Assembly (NCBI GenBank): GCA_034665305.1
Contig: JAXDFZ010000010.1
Span: 310,001-374,000 of the forward strand
Length of the DNA: 64,000 bases
Direction of reading: 5' to 3'
From: DASXRU01 sp034665305
GTDB taxonomy: Bacteria > Acidobacteriota > Blastocatellia > Pyrinomonadales > Pyrinomonadaceae
In this document: in pieces, positions 1 to 7,347 of the stretch
Position numbering within the stretch: position 1 is the stretch's first letter
How the letters are laid out: each line of letters starts with the position of its first letter
Made by a program: the position numbers and the translations under genes
The notes under the pieces: model-generated
Told to the model about the DNA's origin: nothing
Seen by the model: the letters and a program-made list of their open reading frames with translations, nothing else
Database searches by the model: none

Positions 1-9
1 GGCCTGCCG

Positions 10-804
10 ATGATCAATCCCAAAAGCTTTCTTTACGAACTCAGTGACGCGGGCGTGGCGACGATCACTCTAAACCGTTCGGAACGTTTGAACGCGATCA
101 CGTTCGACGTTTACCGGGAGTTAACCGATACGTTTGCGGCGCTGCGTGAGGAAAAAGATGTTCGCGTCGTAGTCATCACCGGCGCGGGCAAAGCGTTCTG
201 TTCCGGCGGCGACGTTCACGACATCATCGGCGAATTGTTTGGGCGCGATATGCAGGGCTTGCTGGATTTCACGCGCCTGACTTGCGCGCTAATTCAAAAC
301 ATCCGCGCATTGCCGAAGCCGGTCATCGCCAGTCTCAACGGCACCACCGCCGGCGCCGGCGCCTGCATTGCGCTGGCAGCCGACATGCGGATCGCGAGTG
401 AAACCGCAAAGATTGCGTTCCTGTTTGTGAAGGTGGGATTGTCAGGTGCGGACATGGGCGCCGCTTACTTGTTACCGCGCATTGTCGGTTTGGCGAAAGC
501 TACCGAACTGTTGATGACGGGCGATTTCGTTTCAGCTTCGGAAGCGGCGGCGATGGGTTTGTACAATCGTGTGGTTCCCGCTGACGCGTTGGCCGCCAAC
601 ACGAAAGAGTTCGCGGAACGTCTGGCCGCCGGGCCGGCGTTCGCGCTGGCGAAGACCAAGGAGATGCTGAACCGCGAAATGCAAATGGATCTCGCGACCG
701 CACTGGAAACCGAAGCCCAGGCCCAGGCGCTTTGCATGCAGCATACGGATTTCCGCGAAGCCTACGACGCGTTCACAGCGAAACGTCCTGCGAAGTTCAA
801 GTGA
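10..804 (+). CDS. enoyl-CoA hydratase/isomerase (crotonase) family protein
   Basis: A crotonase-fold protein of 264 residues, the usual family length. The oxyanion-hole segments are AFCSGGD (62-68) and NGTTAGAGA (110-118), followed by GLSGADMG and LLPRIVG (143-160). Aligned by eye to rat enoyl-CoA hydratase, both catalytic glutamates are replaced (Ile120, Lys141). Asp148 falls where PaaG-type isomerases carry their catalytic Asp, so an isomerase-like CoA-thioester reaction is as likely as hydration. It precedes an acyl-CoA dehydrogenase and lies upstream of the anthraniloyl-CoA genes, so a role in breaking down the dearomatised CoA intermediate is inferred. The ATG is ten bases into the window and an earlier start cannot be excluded. 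Confidence 0.92.
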   Translation: MINPKSFLYELSDAGVATITLNRSERLNAITFDVYRELTDTFAALREEKDVRVVVITGAGKAFCSGGDVHDIIGELFGRDMQGLLDFTRLTCALIQNIRALPKPVIASLNGTTAGAGACIALAADMRIASETAKIAFLFVKVGLSGADMGAAYLLPRIVGLAKATELLMTGDFVSASEAAAMGLYNRVVPADALAANTKEFAERLAAGPAFALAKTKEMLNREMQMDLATALETEAQAQALCMQHTDFREAYDAFTAKRPAKFK

Positions 805-808
805 TTTT

Positions 809-922
809 GGAGTGCGCCGGCAGAGCGCAGCGCCGACGGCGCTTTGGATAACGCCGTAAACCTGGGAAGGAAAGGAATAGAATCCAAGACGGTGTCGCCG
901 CTTCGCTCTGCCACCGCACTCC
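809..922. repeat. GGAGTGC-family imperfect inverted repeat, copy 1
   Basis: The left arm begins GGAGTGCGCCGGCAGAGC and contains GGCGCTTTGGAT. The right arm contains AATCCAAGACGGTGTCG and ends GCTCTGCCACCGCACTCC, roughly its reverse complement. Related copies lie at 8854-8980 and 39224-39350. It fills the gap between the crotonase and acyl-CoA dehydrogenase genes. Confidence 0.75.
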
Positions 923-943
923 GGGAGTAGTTGCTGTCAAACT

Positions 944-2098
944 ATGGATCGGTTCATCGAAACAACTCCGTTCTTTACTGCTACGCAACGCGCGCTGGCG
1001 ACGCACGCAGCTGCGTTCACTGCGCGCGACGTTGAACCGCGGGCCGCTCAAGAAGAGGCGGGTCTGGACGAATCCTTTCGGGCCTACCTTGGTCTTTTGG
1101 TCGAGGCCGGCCTCTTGCCTTTTGCGGTGACTGTTCCCGGGCAGGCCTTCGATCTGCGATCGTTTTGCATAATTCGCGAAGCGCTTTCTTACTCTTCATC
1201 GCTCGCCGATCTGGCGTTCGTAATGCAGGGGCTGGGCACATATCCCATCAGCGTCGCGGCCAGCGAACATGTGCGTGACTTCTGGCTCGAGCGGGCGGCC
1301 ACCGGAAAAGCGATCGGAGCTTTCGCGTTGACCGAAGTTGAGGCGGGCTCCGACGTAGCGGGAATCAAAACCACGGCTTGCCGCGACGGCGACGCATATG
1401 TGATTGATGGCAGCAAGCGTTTCATTTCCAACGCGGGCCTCGCTGATTTCTACACCGTCTTTGCGCGCACCGGCACCCGCGCCGACGGCCGCGCTGAGTT
1501 GTCGGCCTTCGTGGTTGGCGCGCGCATGGCGGGATTTTCAGTTCGCAAACGCACGCAGATGCTGGCCGCACATCTGATCGGTGAAATCGAATTTAACAAT
1601 TGCCGCGTTCCGGCAGAGAACCTGGTTGGCGCCGAAGGCGACGGGTTGCGTATGGCGTTGCAAACCCTCGATACCTTCCGCGCCAGTGTGGGCGCTGCCG
1701 CCTGTGGTCTGGCGCGCCGGGCCCTCGATGAAAGTGTTTCTTACGCAAAGACCAGGCAGCAGTTCGGCCGGCCGCTATCGAGTCATCAGTTGATCCAGGC
1801 GAAACTGGCCGACATGGTGACGGAGCTCGATGCGGCGCGCCTGCTGGTTTATCGCGCAGCCTACTTGAAAGATACGGACCACACGAATCGCTCGACGCTG
1901 GAAGCGAGCGAGGCCAAACTGTTCGCCACTGAAGCAGCCGGACGGATTGCTGACAGCGCGTTGCAGATACACGGCGGCTCCGGACTGGTGCGCGGCAGCG
2001 TGGTCGAACGCGTCTACCGCGACGTGCGCGCGTTGCGCATTTACGAAGGCACTTCCGAAATCCAAAAACTGGTAATCGCGAATCAACTCGTGAAGTAG
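944..2098 (+). CDS. acyl-CoA dehydrogenase family protein
   Basis: A 384-residue FAD-dependent acyl-CoA dehydrogenase, which would oxidise an acyl-CoA to the 2-enoyl-CoA and pass electrons to ETF. The flavin-contact segment ALTEVEAGSD lies near residue 126, QFGRPLSSHQ near 274, and the C-terminal signature IHGGSGLVRG near 342. The C-terminal RIYEGTSEIQ places the likely catalytic base at Glu368, the usual position in short- and medium-chain enzymes. It lies 140 bp after the crotonase gene on the same strand. In this cluster it plausibly acts on the ring-derived CoA thioester from anthraniloyl-CoA; the substrate is inferred. A glutaryl-CoA or branched-chain substrate is possible. Confidence 0.93.
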   Translation: MDRFIETTPFFTATQRALATHAAAFTARDVEPRAAQEEAGLDESFRAYLGLLVEAGLLPFAVTVPGQAFDLRSFCIIREALSYSSSLADLAFVMQGLGTYPISVAASEHVRDFWLERAATGKAIGAFALTEVEAGSDVAGIKTTACRDGDAYVIDGSKRFISNAGLADFYTVFARTGTRADGRAELSAFVVGARMAGFSVRKRTQMLAAHLIGEIEFNNCRVPAENLVGAEGDGLRMALQTLDTFRASVGAAACGLARRALDESVSYAKTRQQFGRPLSSHQLIQAKLADMVTELDAARLLVYRAAYLKDTDHTNRSTLEASEAKLFATEAAGRIADSALQIHGGSGLVRGSVVERVYRDVRALRIYEGTSEIQKLVIANQLVK

Positions 2099-2138
2099 GA
2101 CAGACATTCCTGTCTGTTCCAGTGAGCACCAATCTCAG

Positions 2139-2755
2139 TGGCCATTTTCACAAGGCCTTGGACTGGTGAAGAAGAGCGGCAAATATGGTTACATAAACAA
2201 AAAAGGAGCCGTTGTTATTCCTTTTCGGTTTGATGGCGCAGGCGATTTTGCGGAGGGCTCGGACTAGTGTTAATTGCAAGCAAGTATGGTTACATCGATA
2301 AGACTGGCAAGATCGTAATTCAACCACAGTTTGAGCGCTGCGGTGGTTTCTCTGAAGGATTGGCCCGATTTGTTGATAACGACAAAGTTGGTTACATAGA
2401 TCGGACGGGAAAAGTTGTGATCGCGCCCTGGTTTGAATCCGGAGAACCCTTTAGCGAGGGGCTGGCGGAGGTTCAAGTCGACAGAAAATGGGGCTACATA
2501 AACAGAAGCGGGGAAATCGTTATAAAGCCCAACTTCGTAAGGACTGGACAGTTCTCGGAAGGCTTGGCACCGGTTTCACTGGGGAGCCATGGTGGCTTTA
2601 TCGATACTACTGGTCGAATGGTCATCGAGAATATGTGGTGGGATATGGGCGAAGAATTCTTTGATGGGCTTGCATTGATGGAGACCAGTTACGGCCTGGC
2701 TTACATAGACAAGCGAGGGAACCACATTTGGAGGGAGAAGATCGCTCATCGTTGA
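2139..2755 (+). pseudogene. WG-repeat protein, 5'-truncated and frameshifted
   Basis: Two reading frames together encode WG (KWG) beta repeats. The frame through 2139-2268 gives PFSQGLGLVKKSGKYGYIN, then GAGDFAEGSD and a stop at 2266-2268. The next frame gives ASKYGYIDKTGKIVI and three further repeats to 2755, ending in the usual YIDKRGNHIW-like terminus. Near 2256 the expected phrase FAEGLGLVLIASKYGY is split by a one-base shift. No start codon or signal sequence precedes the first repeat, so the 5' end is also lost. The downstream piece has an ATG-less start region (TTG at 2267) and could be expressed as a 162-residue fragment. WG-repeat proteins are poorly characterised. Confidence 0.7.
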
Positions 2756-2818
2756 GGGTTCATGGTTACACCCTGGTAACTCTGCGGCGCAGTCATTTCC
2801 GAAGCATTTCTTGAAAGA

Positions 2819-4201
2819 GTGAACGAGACAACTTCAAAGAGAACCCAACTGGAGTCCCATCTCGCCCGCCGTCTCGGCCTTTTCGATACCGCGATGCTGG
2901 TGATGGGCGGGATCATTGGCTCCGGGATCTTTATCAATTCCTACGTGGTTGCTCAGCAGGTCCATTCTCCGATCCTGATTTTGGGCGCCTGGGCGGTTGG
3001 TGGTTTGATTGCGCTGGCCGGCGCGTTTATCTACGCCGAGCTCTCGTCGCAGACTTCGGCTTCCGGTGGCCAATACATTTATTTGCGCGACGCGTTTCAT
3101 CCTTCCATCGCGTTTCTCTACGGTTGGGCGCTGCTGCTGGTTATTCAAACCGGAGGCATGGCAGCGGTAGCAATCACCTTCGCCAAATATTTTTTGGAAG
3201 TGGGCCACCTGTCTGGTGGCGATCGTAACGCGGCGATCGTCGCGGTGATTGCCTTGAGCGCGCTCACGCTGATTAATTGCCTCGGCGTGCGGGCGGGAAG
3301 TACGACGCAAAACGTCTTCATGATTCTGAAGTTGATTGCCATCGCTGTGCTGGTTGCCTGGGGATTGACGGTTAGCGACTCAGCTCCCAGCGAAGGAATC
3401 ACTGCTATTGCCGGGGGGACTTCGGATGTGTGGGCCATGTTGACGGCATTCGGCGCCGCACTTATTCCAGTGCAGTTTGCTTATGGCGGCTGGCAAACAT
3501 CCTGCTTCGTCGCCGGCGAAGTGCGCGAGCCGCACAAGAACCTGCCGCGTGGATTATTGCTAGGCGTGTTGGGTGTGATTGCGGTTTATCTTTCAGTGAA
3601 CTTCGTTTATGTCTACGCGTTGGGACCGGCGACCCTCGCGCAAACGAAGACTCCGGCGTCGGCCGTGATGCGTCTGGCACTAGGTGAAGGCGGCGCGCGC
3701 TTCATTGCCATCGGGATTGCCGTTTCCACTCTCGGGTTTCTAAGTCAAAGCATGTTGACGGCGCCGCGAGTTTATTTTGCGATGGCGCAGGATCGTGTGT
3801 TCTTCAGCGGGCTGGCGCGTTTGAATCGCGCGCGCGTGCCGGCAATGGCGATTGCATTACAGGGCGCGCTGGCGATTGTAATTGCGCTTTCCGGCCGCTA
3901 CGAGCAGATACTGAATTACGTGGTTTCGGTTGATGTAGTTTTCTTTGCGCTCACGGCGCTGTGCGTGTTCCTGTTCCGAACTCGGGATCGTGCGCGCGGC
4001 GAAGCTCGGGTGGATACGTTTCGTATTCCCGGCCATCCTTTGACGACAATCTTTTTCATTCTCGCCTGCGGCGCGGTAATTGTGAGTACCGTTTACCAGT
4101 ATCCACGCAACAGCGCGATCGGCCTGGGAATCATGCTGGCAGGGTTGCCGGTTTACTTTTTGTGGCGCAAACGGCCGGTCGACTCCGATCCTGTCAAATA
4201 G
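2819..4201 (+). CDS. APC-superfamily amino acid permease
   Basis: A 460-residue polytopic membrane protein with about 12 hydrophobic segments. LGLFDTAMLVMGGIIGSGIF near residues 20-39 is the unwound TM1 substrate-binding signature of the amino acid/polyamine/organocation superfamily. The best start is GTG at 2819, because the first ATG (2894) would remove part of this first segment. It sits inside the tryptophan/anthranilate island, three bases before an aminotransferase gene. Uptake of an aromatic amino acid or kynurenine is a reasonable inference, but specificity cannot be read from the sequence. No soluble extra domains are seen. Confidence 0.9.
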   Translation: MNETTSKRTQLESHLARRLGLFDTAMLVMGGIIGSGIFINSYVVAQQVHSPILILGAWAVGGLIALAGAFIYAELSSQTSASGGQYIYLRDAFHPSIAFLYGWALLLVIQTGGMAAVAITFAKYFLEVGHLSGGDRNAAIVAVIALSALTLINCLGVRAGSTTQNVFMILKLIAIAVLVAWGLTVSDSAPSEGITAIAGGTSDVWAMLTAFGAALIPVQFAYGGWQTSCFVAGEVREPHKNLPRGLLLGVLGVIAVYLSVNFVYVYALGPATLAQTKTPASAVMRLALGEGGARFIAIGIAVSTLGFLSQSMLTAPRVYFAMAQDRVFFSGLARLNRARVPAMAIALQGALAIVIALSGRYEQILNYVVSVDVVFFALTALCVFLFRTRDRARGEARVDTFRIPGHPLTTIFFILACGAVIVSTVYQYPRNSAIGLGIMLAGLPVYFLWRKRPVDSDPVK

Positions 4202-4204
4202 ATT

Positions 4205-5299
4205 ATGATCAAACAGTCTGCTTACATGCACTGGGCCAAAACGCGACCGCGAGTCAAATATGACCTCGCCCTGAGCGGCGTTCTCAATCTGCCTTTCAGC
4301 GAACTGGACGTAGAACTCGCGGATCTGGATCTCAACGGACCGAATCCCTACGGTTATCCGCCGCTGCTCGAAGCGTTGGCAACCCATTGCAAAGTCACGC
4401 CGGAAATGGTCGTCACGGTTTCGGGTGGCACTTCGATGGCCAATCACCTGGCGATGGCGGCATTGCTGAATCACGGTGATGAAGTGCTCGTGGAAGAGCC
4501 AACTTACGATCCGCTGCTCGCCGTGGCGGAGTACCTCGGAGCCCGTATCAAAAGATTTGCGCGCCCGTTCAGCACCGGCTTTCGCATTGATCCCGAAGCG
4601 ATTCGCGAACAGATCACCGAACGCACGCGGTTGATTGTTCTCACGAACATGCATAACCCGAGCAGCGTCCTGACCGATAACGAAACCTTGAAAGAAATCG
4701 GATTGCTGGCGCGAAGCGTCGGCGCGCGCGTGCTGGTCGACGAAGTTTATCTGGAGGCATTGTTCGAAGCCGGACCGTCTTCATGCGTTCATCTGGGGCC
4801 GGAGTTTGTGGCTACCACCAGTCTTACCAAAGGCTATGGCCTCAGTGGGTTGCGTTGTGGCTGGATCCTCGCAGCGCCTGAATTGGCGCAAAAATTTTGG
4901 CTGTTGAAAGATATCTTCGAGGGTGTTGGGCCACATCCGACCGAACGTTTAAGCGTAGTGGCGTTGAAACAGTTGCGTCGCATCGCCACTCGCGCGAAAA
5001 ATATTCTCCGAACTAATCGCGCCGCGCTTAATCAATTCCTGGAATCACAGGACGAGCTTCAGGCGGTGCCAACTGAATCGGGGACGACGATCTTTCCGCT
5101 TCTGCGCCACGGCAGCGTCGATATGCTTTGTGATTTGCTGAACCGCAAGTATGAGACGGCCATTGTGCCCGGGCGATTTTTTGAAATGCCACAGCATGTG
5201 CGCGTAGGAATCTGCTGTGAGCCGGAACTCTTTACCGGCGGCCTGGAAAGACTGGGCGCGGCATTGTCTGAACTACCGCAGACGGATCAGAGGCGATGA
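4205..5299 (+). CDS. class I/II PLP-dependent aminotransferase
   Basis: A 364-residue fold-type I aminotransferase. SLTKGYGLSGLRCGW places the Schiff-base lysine at Lys209. Other signatures are the phosphate/ring region VTVSGGTSMAN, NMHNPSS (substrate/PLP contact) and VDEVYLE. It starts three bases after the permease stop and its stop overlaps the next ATG (ATGA, 5296-5299), so the three genes are probably co-transcribed and translationally coupled. In this island a kynurenine- or aromatic-amino-acid transaminase is plausible. The short N-terminus resembles bacterial valine-pyruvate/aspartate-type enzymes, so the substrate stays open. Confidence 0.88.
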   Translation: MIKQSAYMHWAKTRPRVKYDLALSGVLNLPFSELDVELADLDLNGPNPYGYPPLLEALATHCKVTPEMVVTVSGGTSMANHLAMAALLNHGDEVLVEEPTYDPLLAVAEYLGARIKRFARPFSTGFRIDPEAIREQITERTRLIVLTNMHNPSSVLTDNETLKEIGLLARSVGARVLVDEVYLEALFEAGPSSCVHLGPEFVATTSLTKGYGLSGLRCGWILAAPELAQKFWLLKDIFEGVGPHPTERLSVVALKQLRRIATRAKNILRTNRAALNQFLESQDELQAVPTESGTTIFPLLRHGSVDMLCDLLNRKYETAIVPGRFFEMPQHVRVGICCEPELFTGGLERLGAALSELPQTDQRR

Positions 5300-7341
5300 G
5301 AATCAGCATCATTGGCGGTGGGCCAGCCGGGCTTTACTTCGCCATCCTCATGAAACGGACCGATCCGGCGTACGAAGTCACGGTCTATGAGCGGAATGGC
5401 CCAGACGATACATTCGGCTGGGGTGTAGTCTTTTCCGGAAAGACGCTAGCGAATCTGAAAGCGGCTGACGAAGAATCGTTCCGGCAAATCACCGATAGTT
5501 TTCAAACCTGGGACAACGTAGACGTCCGGCACCGCGATCAGCAGGTTACGATTCGCGGTAATCATTTTTCCGGCATCGCGCGTCTGGAGCTGCTGCGCAT
5601 TCTGCATCGCCGCTGTCTGCAGTTGGGCGTCGAACTGAAGTTTCGCGCTGATCTGTCTCCTGCAGATATTGCAGCGTTGCGAGACACTTCGAATCTGGTA
5701 ATCGGTGCTGACGGTGTGAACAGCACGGTGCGCCGGGAATACGCGAAGGTGTTTGAACCGACGCTCGGAGTCCGCACGAATAGATATATTTGGTACGGCA
5801 CACACCGCTTGTTCCATGGTTTGACGCTGACCTTTCGCGAGAATCCAGACGGCGTTTTCGCCGCGCATTCATACAAATTCAACGAATCCACCAGTACGTT
5901 CATCATTGAGTGTGATGAACAAACCTGGAGGCGCGCCGGTTTCGCGGAGATGACGGACGCGGCGACCCGAAGTTATCTGGAGCAGGTGTTTGCGCCGGAC
6001 CTCGACGGCCACTCGTTGTTATCCAACAATTCAAAATGGATTAACTTTCTGCTCGTAAAGAACGCGAGTTGGAGTTACGGCAACATGGTCTTGCTGGGTG
6101 ACGCGTTGCACACGGCGCATTTCTCGATCGGCTCAGGAACTAAACTAGCGTTCGAGGATGCGATCGCTCTACACAAGTGTTTTGCCGGGTCGGCAGATGT
6201 GCGTTCTGCTTTGGAAGAATTCGAAAAAGTGCGGAAGCCGGTCATCGAAGAATACCAGGCCGCCGCCTACGACAGCATGGTTTGGTTTGAGAACGCGAGG
6301 CAGTACATGCACCTCGATCCGGTCGAGCTAGCGTATGTGTTGATGACCCGCAGTGGGAAAGTCGATCGCGACAGTTTGCAGCGGCGAGATCCGGAGTTTG
6401 TGGCGAGGTATGAGGCGTCGCGCGAATCGAATTGCTTCCGCGCTGGGACCAAGGTCAAAACAGGAAAAGGGTGGCGGGTAATTGAAGAAATTCAACCAGG
6501 CGAACTTGTTTTGTCTTATGAGAACGGCTTGCGCATGGTGGTTAGTTTACAGAAGCGACCGCATGTTGGAAGGTTACTTGGGCTTCGTTTGCGATCAAAC
6601 ATTGGGATTGTTTGGGTGACGCCAGACCAATGCTTTCTTGCCCCCTCTCCGCAAGCGGAGAGGGGGTTGGGGGGAAAGGAAGAGGCGCCAGCTAACCCCA
6701 CCCCAAACCCCTCCCCGCGGGCGGGGAGGGGGAAGAACGCTGAGGTTCAGTGGAAACTCGGTGGAACTTCTCCGACAACCGCTTACTTAGCACGGCAGTT
6801 ACGAAAGGACTCAACCTCGGCAGAAAGGATTCTTTGGGAGTGTTTGCGCGGGCGGCGTTTAGCTGGTGCCAAGTTCCGCCGACAACATCCACTGGGAACC
6901 AATTATATAGCTGACTTTTATTGTTCTGAGGTGGGGTTAGCGATTGAGCTCGATGGAAGCGTGCATGACTCTAATAAGGGGCGATGGGCCGACGGGATTC
7001 GACATCGACAACTGGCAGTGAGCGGCGTCAAGTTCTTGCGCTTTGAAAACTCACGGGTCTTCGACGATTTAGATGGTTTATTACATCAGATCGCGCAATA
7101 TCTCGTCGCTTCCAACCCCCAACCTGAGGGTAGTGAGGAACGACCAAAATGGCGAATAGCGAAAGACCTTCTTCCCGGGGACCGACTGATCATTGACGAA
7201 CACGGGCGCGTAGAATTCATCGAGAGTGTCGATCAGATTGTTGTTAATGAATCCGTTTACGATCTGGTGCTCGAACGGAACAGCCCATTTATTACCGAAG
7301 CGGGAGTTGTGCGCAGCCTTCATACGAGTGAAGTACAATAG
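5296..7341 (+). CDS. anthraniloyl/salicylyl-CoA-type FAD monooxygenase with C-terminal Hint (intein-like) + DUF559 endonuclease
   Basis: Residues 1-375 form an aromatic-ring flavin monooxygenase. GGGPAGLYFA (7-16) binds the FAD ADP moiety, and GDALHTAHFSIGSGTKLAFE (about 269-288) matches the 2-aminobenzoyl-CoA monooxygenase/salicylyl-CoA 5-hydroxylase type. In the best-known members a C-terminal Old Yellow Enzyme domain follows. Here residues 380-681 instead form a Hint/intein-like module. Block A is Cys380-FRAGTKVKT...IEEIQPGELVLSY. Block B is TPDQ (442-445) in place of TxxH. An insert encoded by two palindromes covers 449-483, and a DUF559 nuclease covers about 494-605 with Asp540, Glu551, Asp553 and His557 present. 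The C-terminal block is VYDLVLERN...VVRSLHT, with no terminal HN. Splicing therefore looks impaired and no real C-extein remains. Confidence 0.85.
   Translation: MRISIIGGGPAGLYFAILMKRTDPAYEVTVYERNGPDDTFGWGVVFSGKTLANLKAADEESFRQITDSFQTWDNVDVRHRDQQVTIRGNHFSGIARLELLRILHRRCLQLGVELKFRADLSPADIAALRDTSNLVIGADGVNSTVRREYAKVFEPTLGVRTNRYIWYGTHRLFHGLTLTFRENPDGVFAAHSYKFNESTSTFIIECDEQTWRRAGFAEMTDAATRSYLEQVFAPDLDGHSLLSNNSKWINFLLVKNASWSYGNMVLLGDALHTAHFSIGSGTKLAFEDAIALHKCFAGSADVRSALEEFEKVRKPVIEEYQAAAYDSMVWFENARQYMHLDPVELAYVLMTRSGKVDRDSLQRRDPEFVARYEASRESNCFRAGTKVKTGKGWRVIEEIQPGELVLSYENGLRMVVSLQKRPHVGRLLGLRLRSNIGIVWVTPDQCFLAPSPQAERGLGGKEEAPANPTPNPSPRAGRGKNAEVQWKLGGTSPTTAYLARQLRKDSTSAERILWECLRGRRLAGAKFRRQHPLGTNYIADFYCSEVGLAIELDGSVHDSNKGRWADGIRHRQLAVSGVKFLRFENSRVFDDLDGLLHQIAQYLVASNPQPEGSEERPKWRIAKDLLPGDRLIIDEHGRVEFIESVDQIVVNESVYDLVLERNSPFITEAGVVRSLHTSEVQ
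6433..7341 (+). mobile_element. intein-like Hint element carrying a DUF559 homing-endonuclease-like domain
   Basis: This part of the monooxygenase frame has the layout of a mobile intein: N-terminal splicing block, endonuclease, C-terminal splicing block. The nuclease belongs to DUF559, of the Vsr/EDxHD fold family. Related Vsr-like nucleases are known as homing endonucleases in inteins and group I introns. The N-terminal nucleophile Cys380 is present. The block B His is Gln445. The last block ends HTS where HN plus a C/S/T nucleophile is expected. By eye this is a degenerate intein whose C-extein is gone. A bacterial intein-like (BIL) domain is the alternative. Confidence 0.65.
6641..6732. 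repeat. double C/G-rich palindromic element, copy A (inside a coding frame)
   Basis: A perfect 12-bp palindrome pair, CCCCCTCTCCGC aa GCGGAGAGGGGG (6641-6666), is followed by a second hairpin, CCCCTCCCCGC gg GCGGGGAGGGG (6708-6731). The spacer GGGGTTGGGGGG can pair with CCCCACCCCAAACCCC, so the whole unit can fold as a cruciform. It is translated as the low-complexity segment 449-483 of the monooxygenase fusion. Copy B lies at 8993-9083. Confidence 0.85.
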
Positions 7342-7347
7342 TATTGA

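Noticed and set aside
1593..2132. 179-residue minus-strand open frame
   Set aside because: Antisense to the acyl-CoA dehydrogenase and rich in Arg and Pro, typical of shadow frames.
3857..4654. 265-residue minus-strand open frame
   Set aside because: It is antisense to the permease and aminotransferase genes, both of which have clear family motifs; its translation shows no recognisable domain.
6433..7341. Calling the intein-like element an active splicing intein
   Set aside because: The block B His, the terminal HN pair and a usable C-extein are not visible, so splicing is not claimed.
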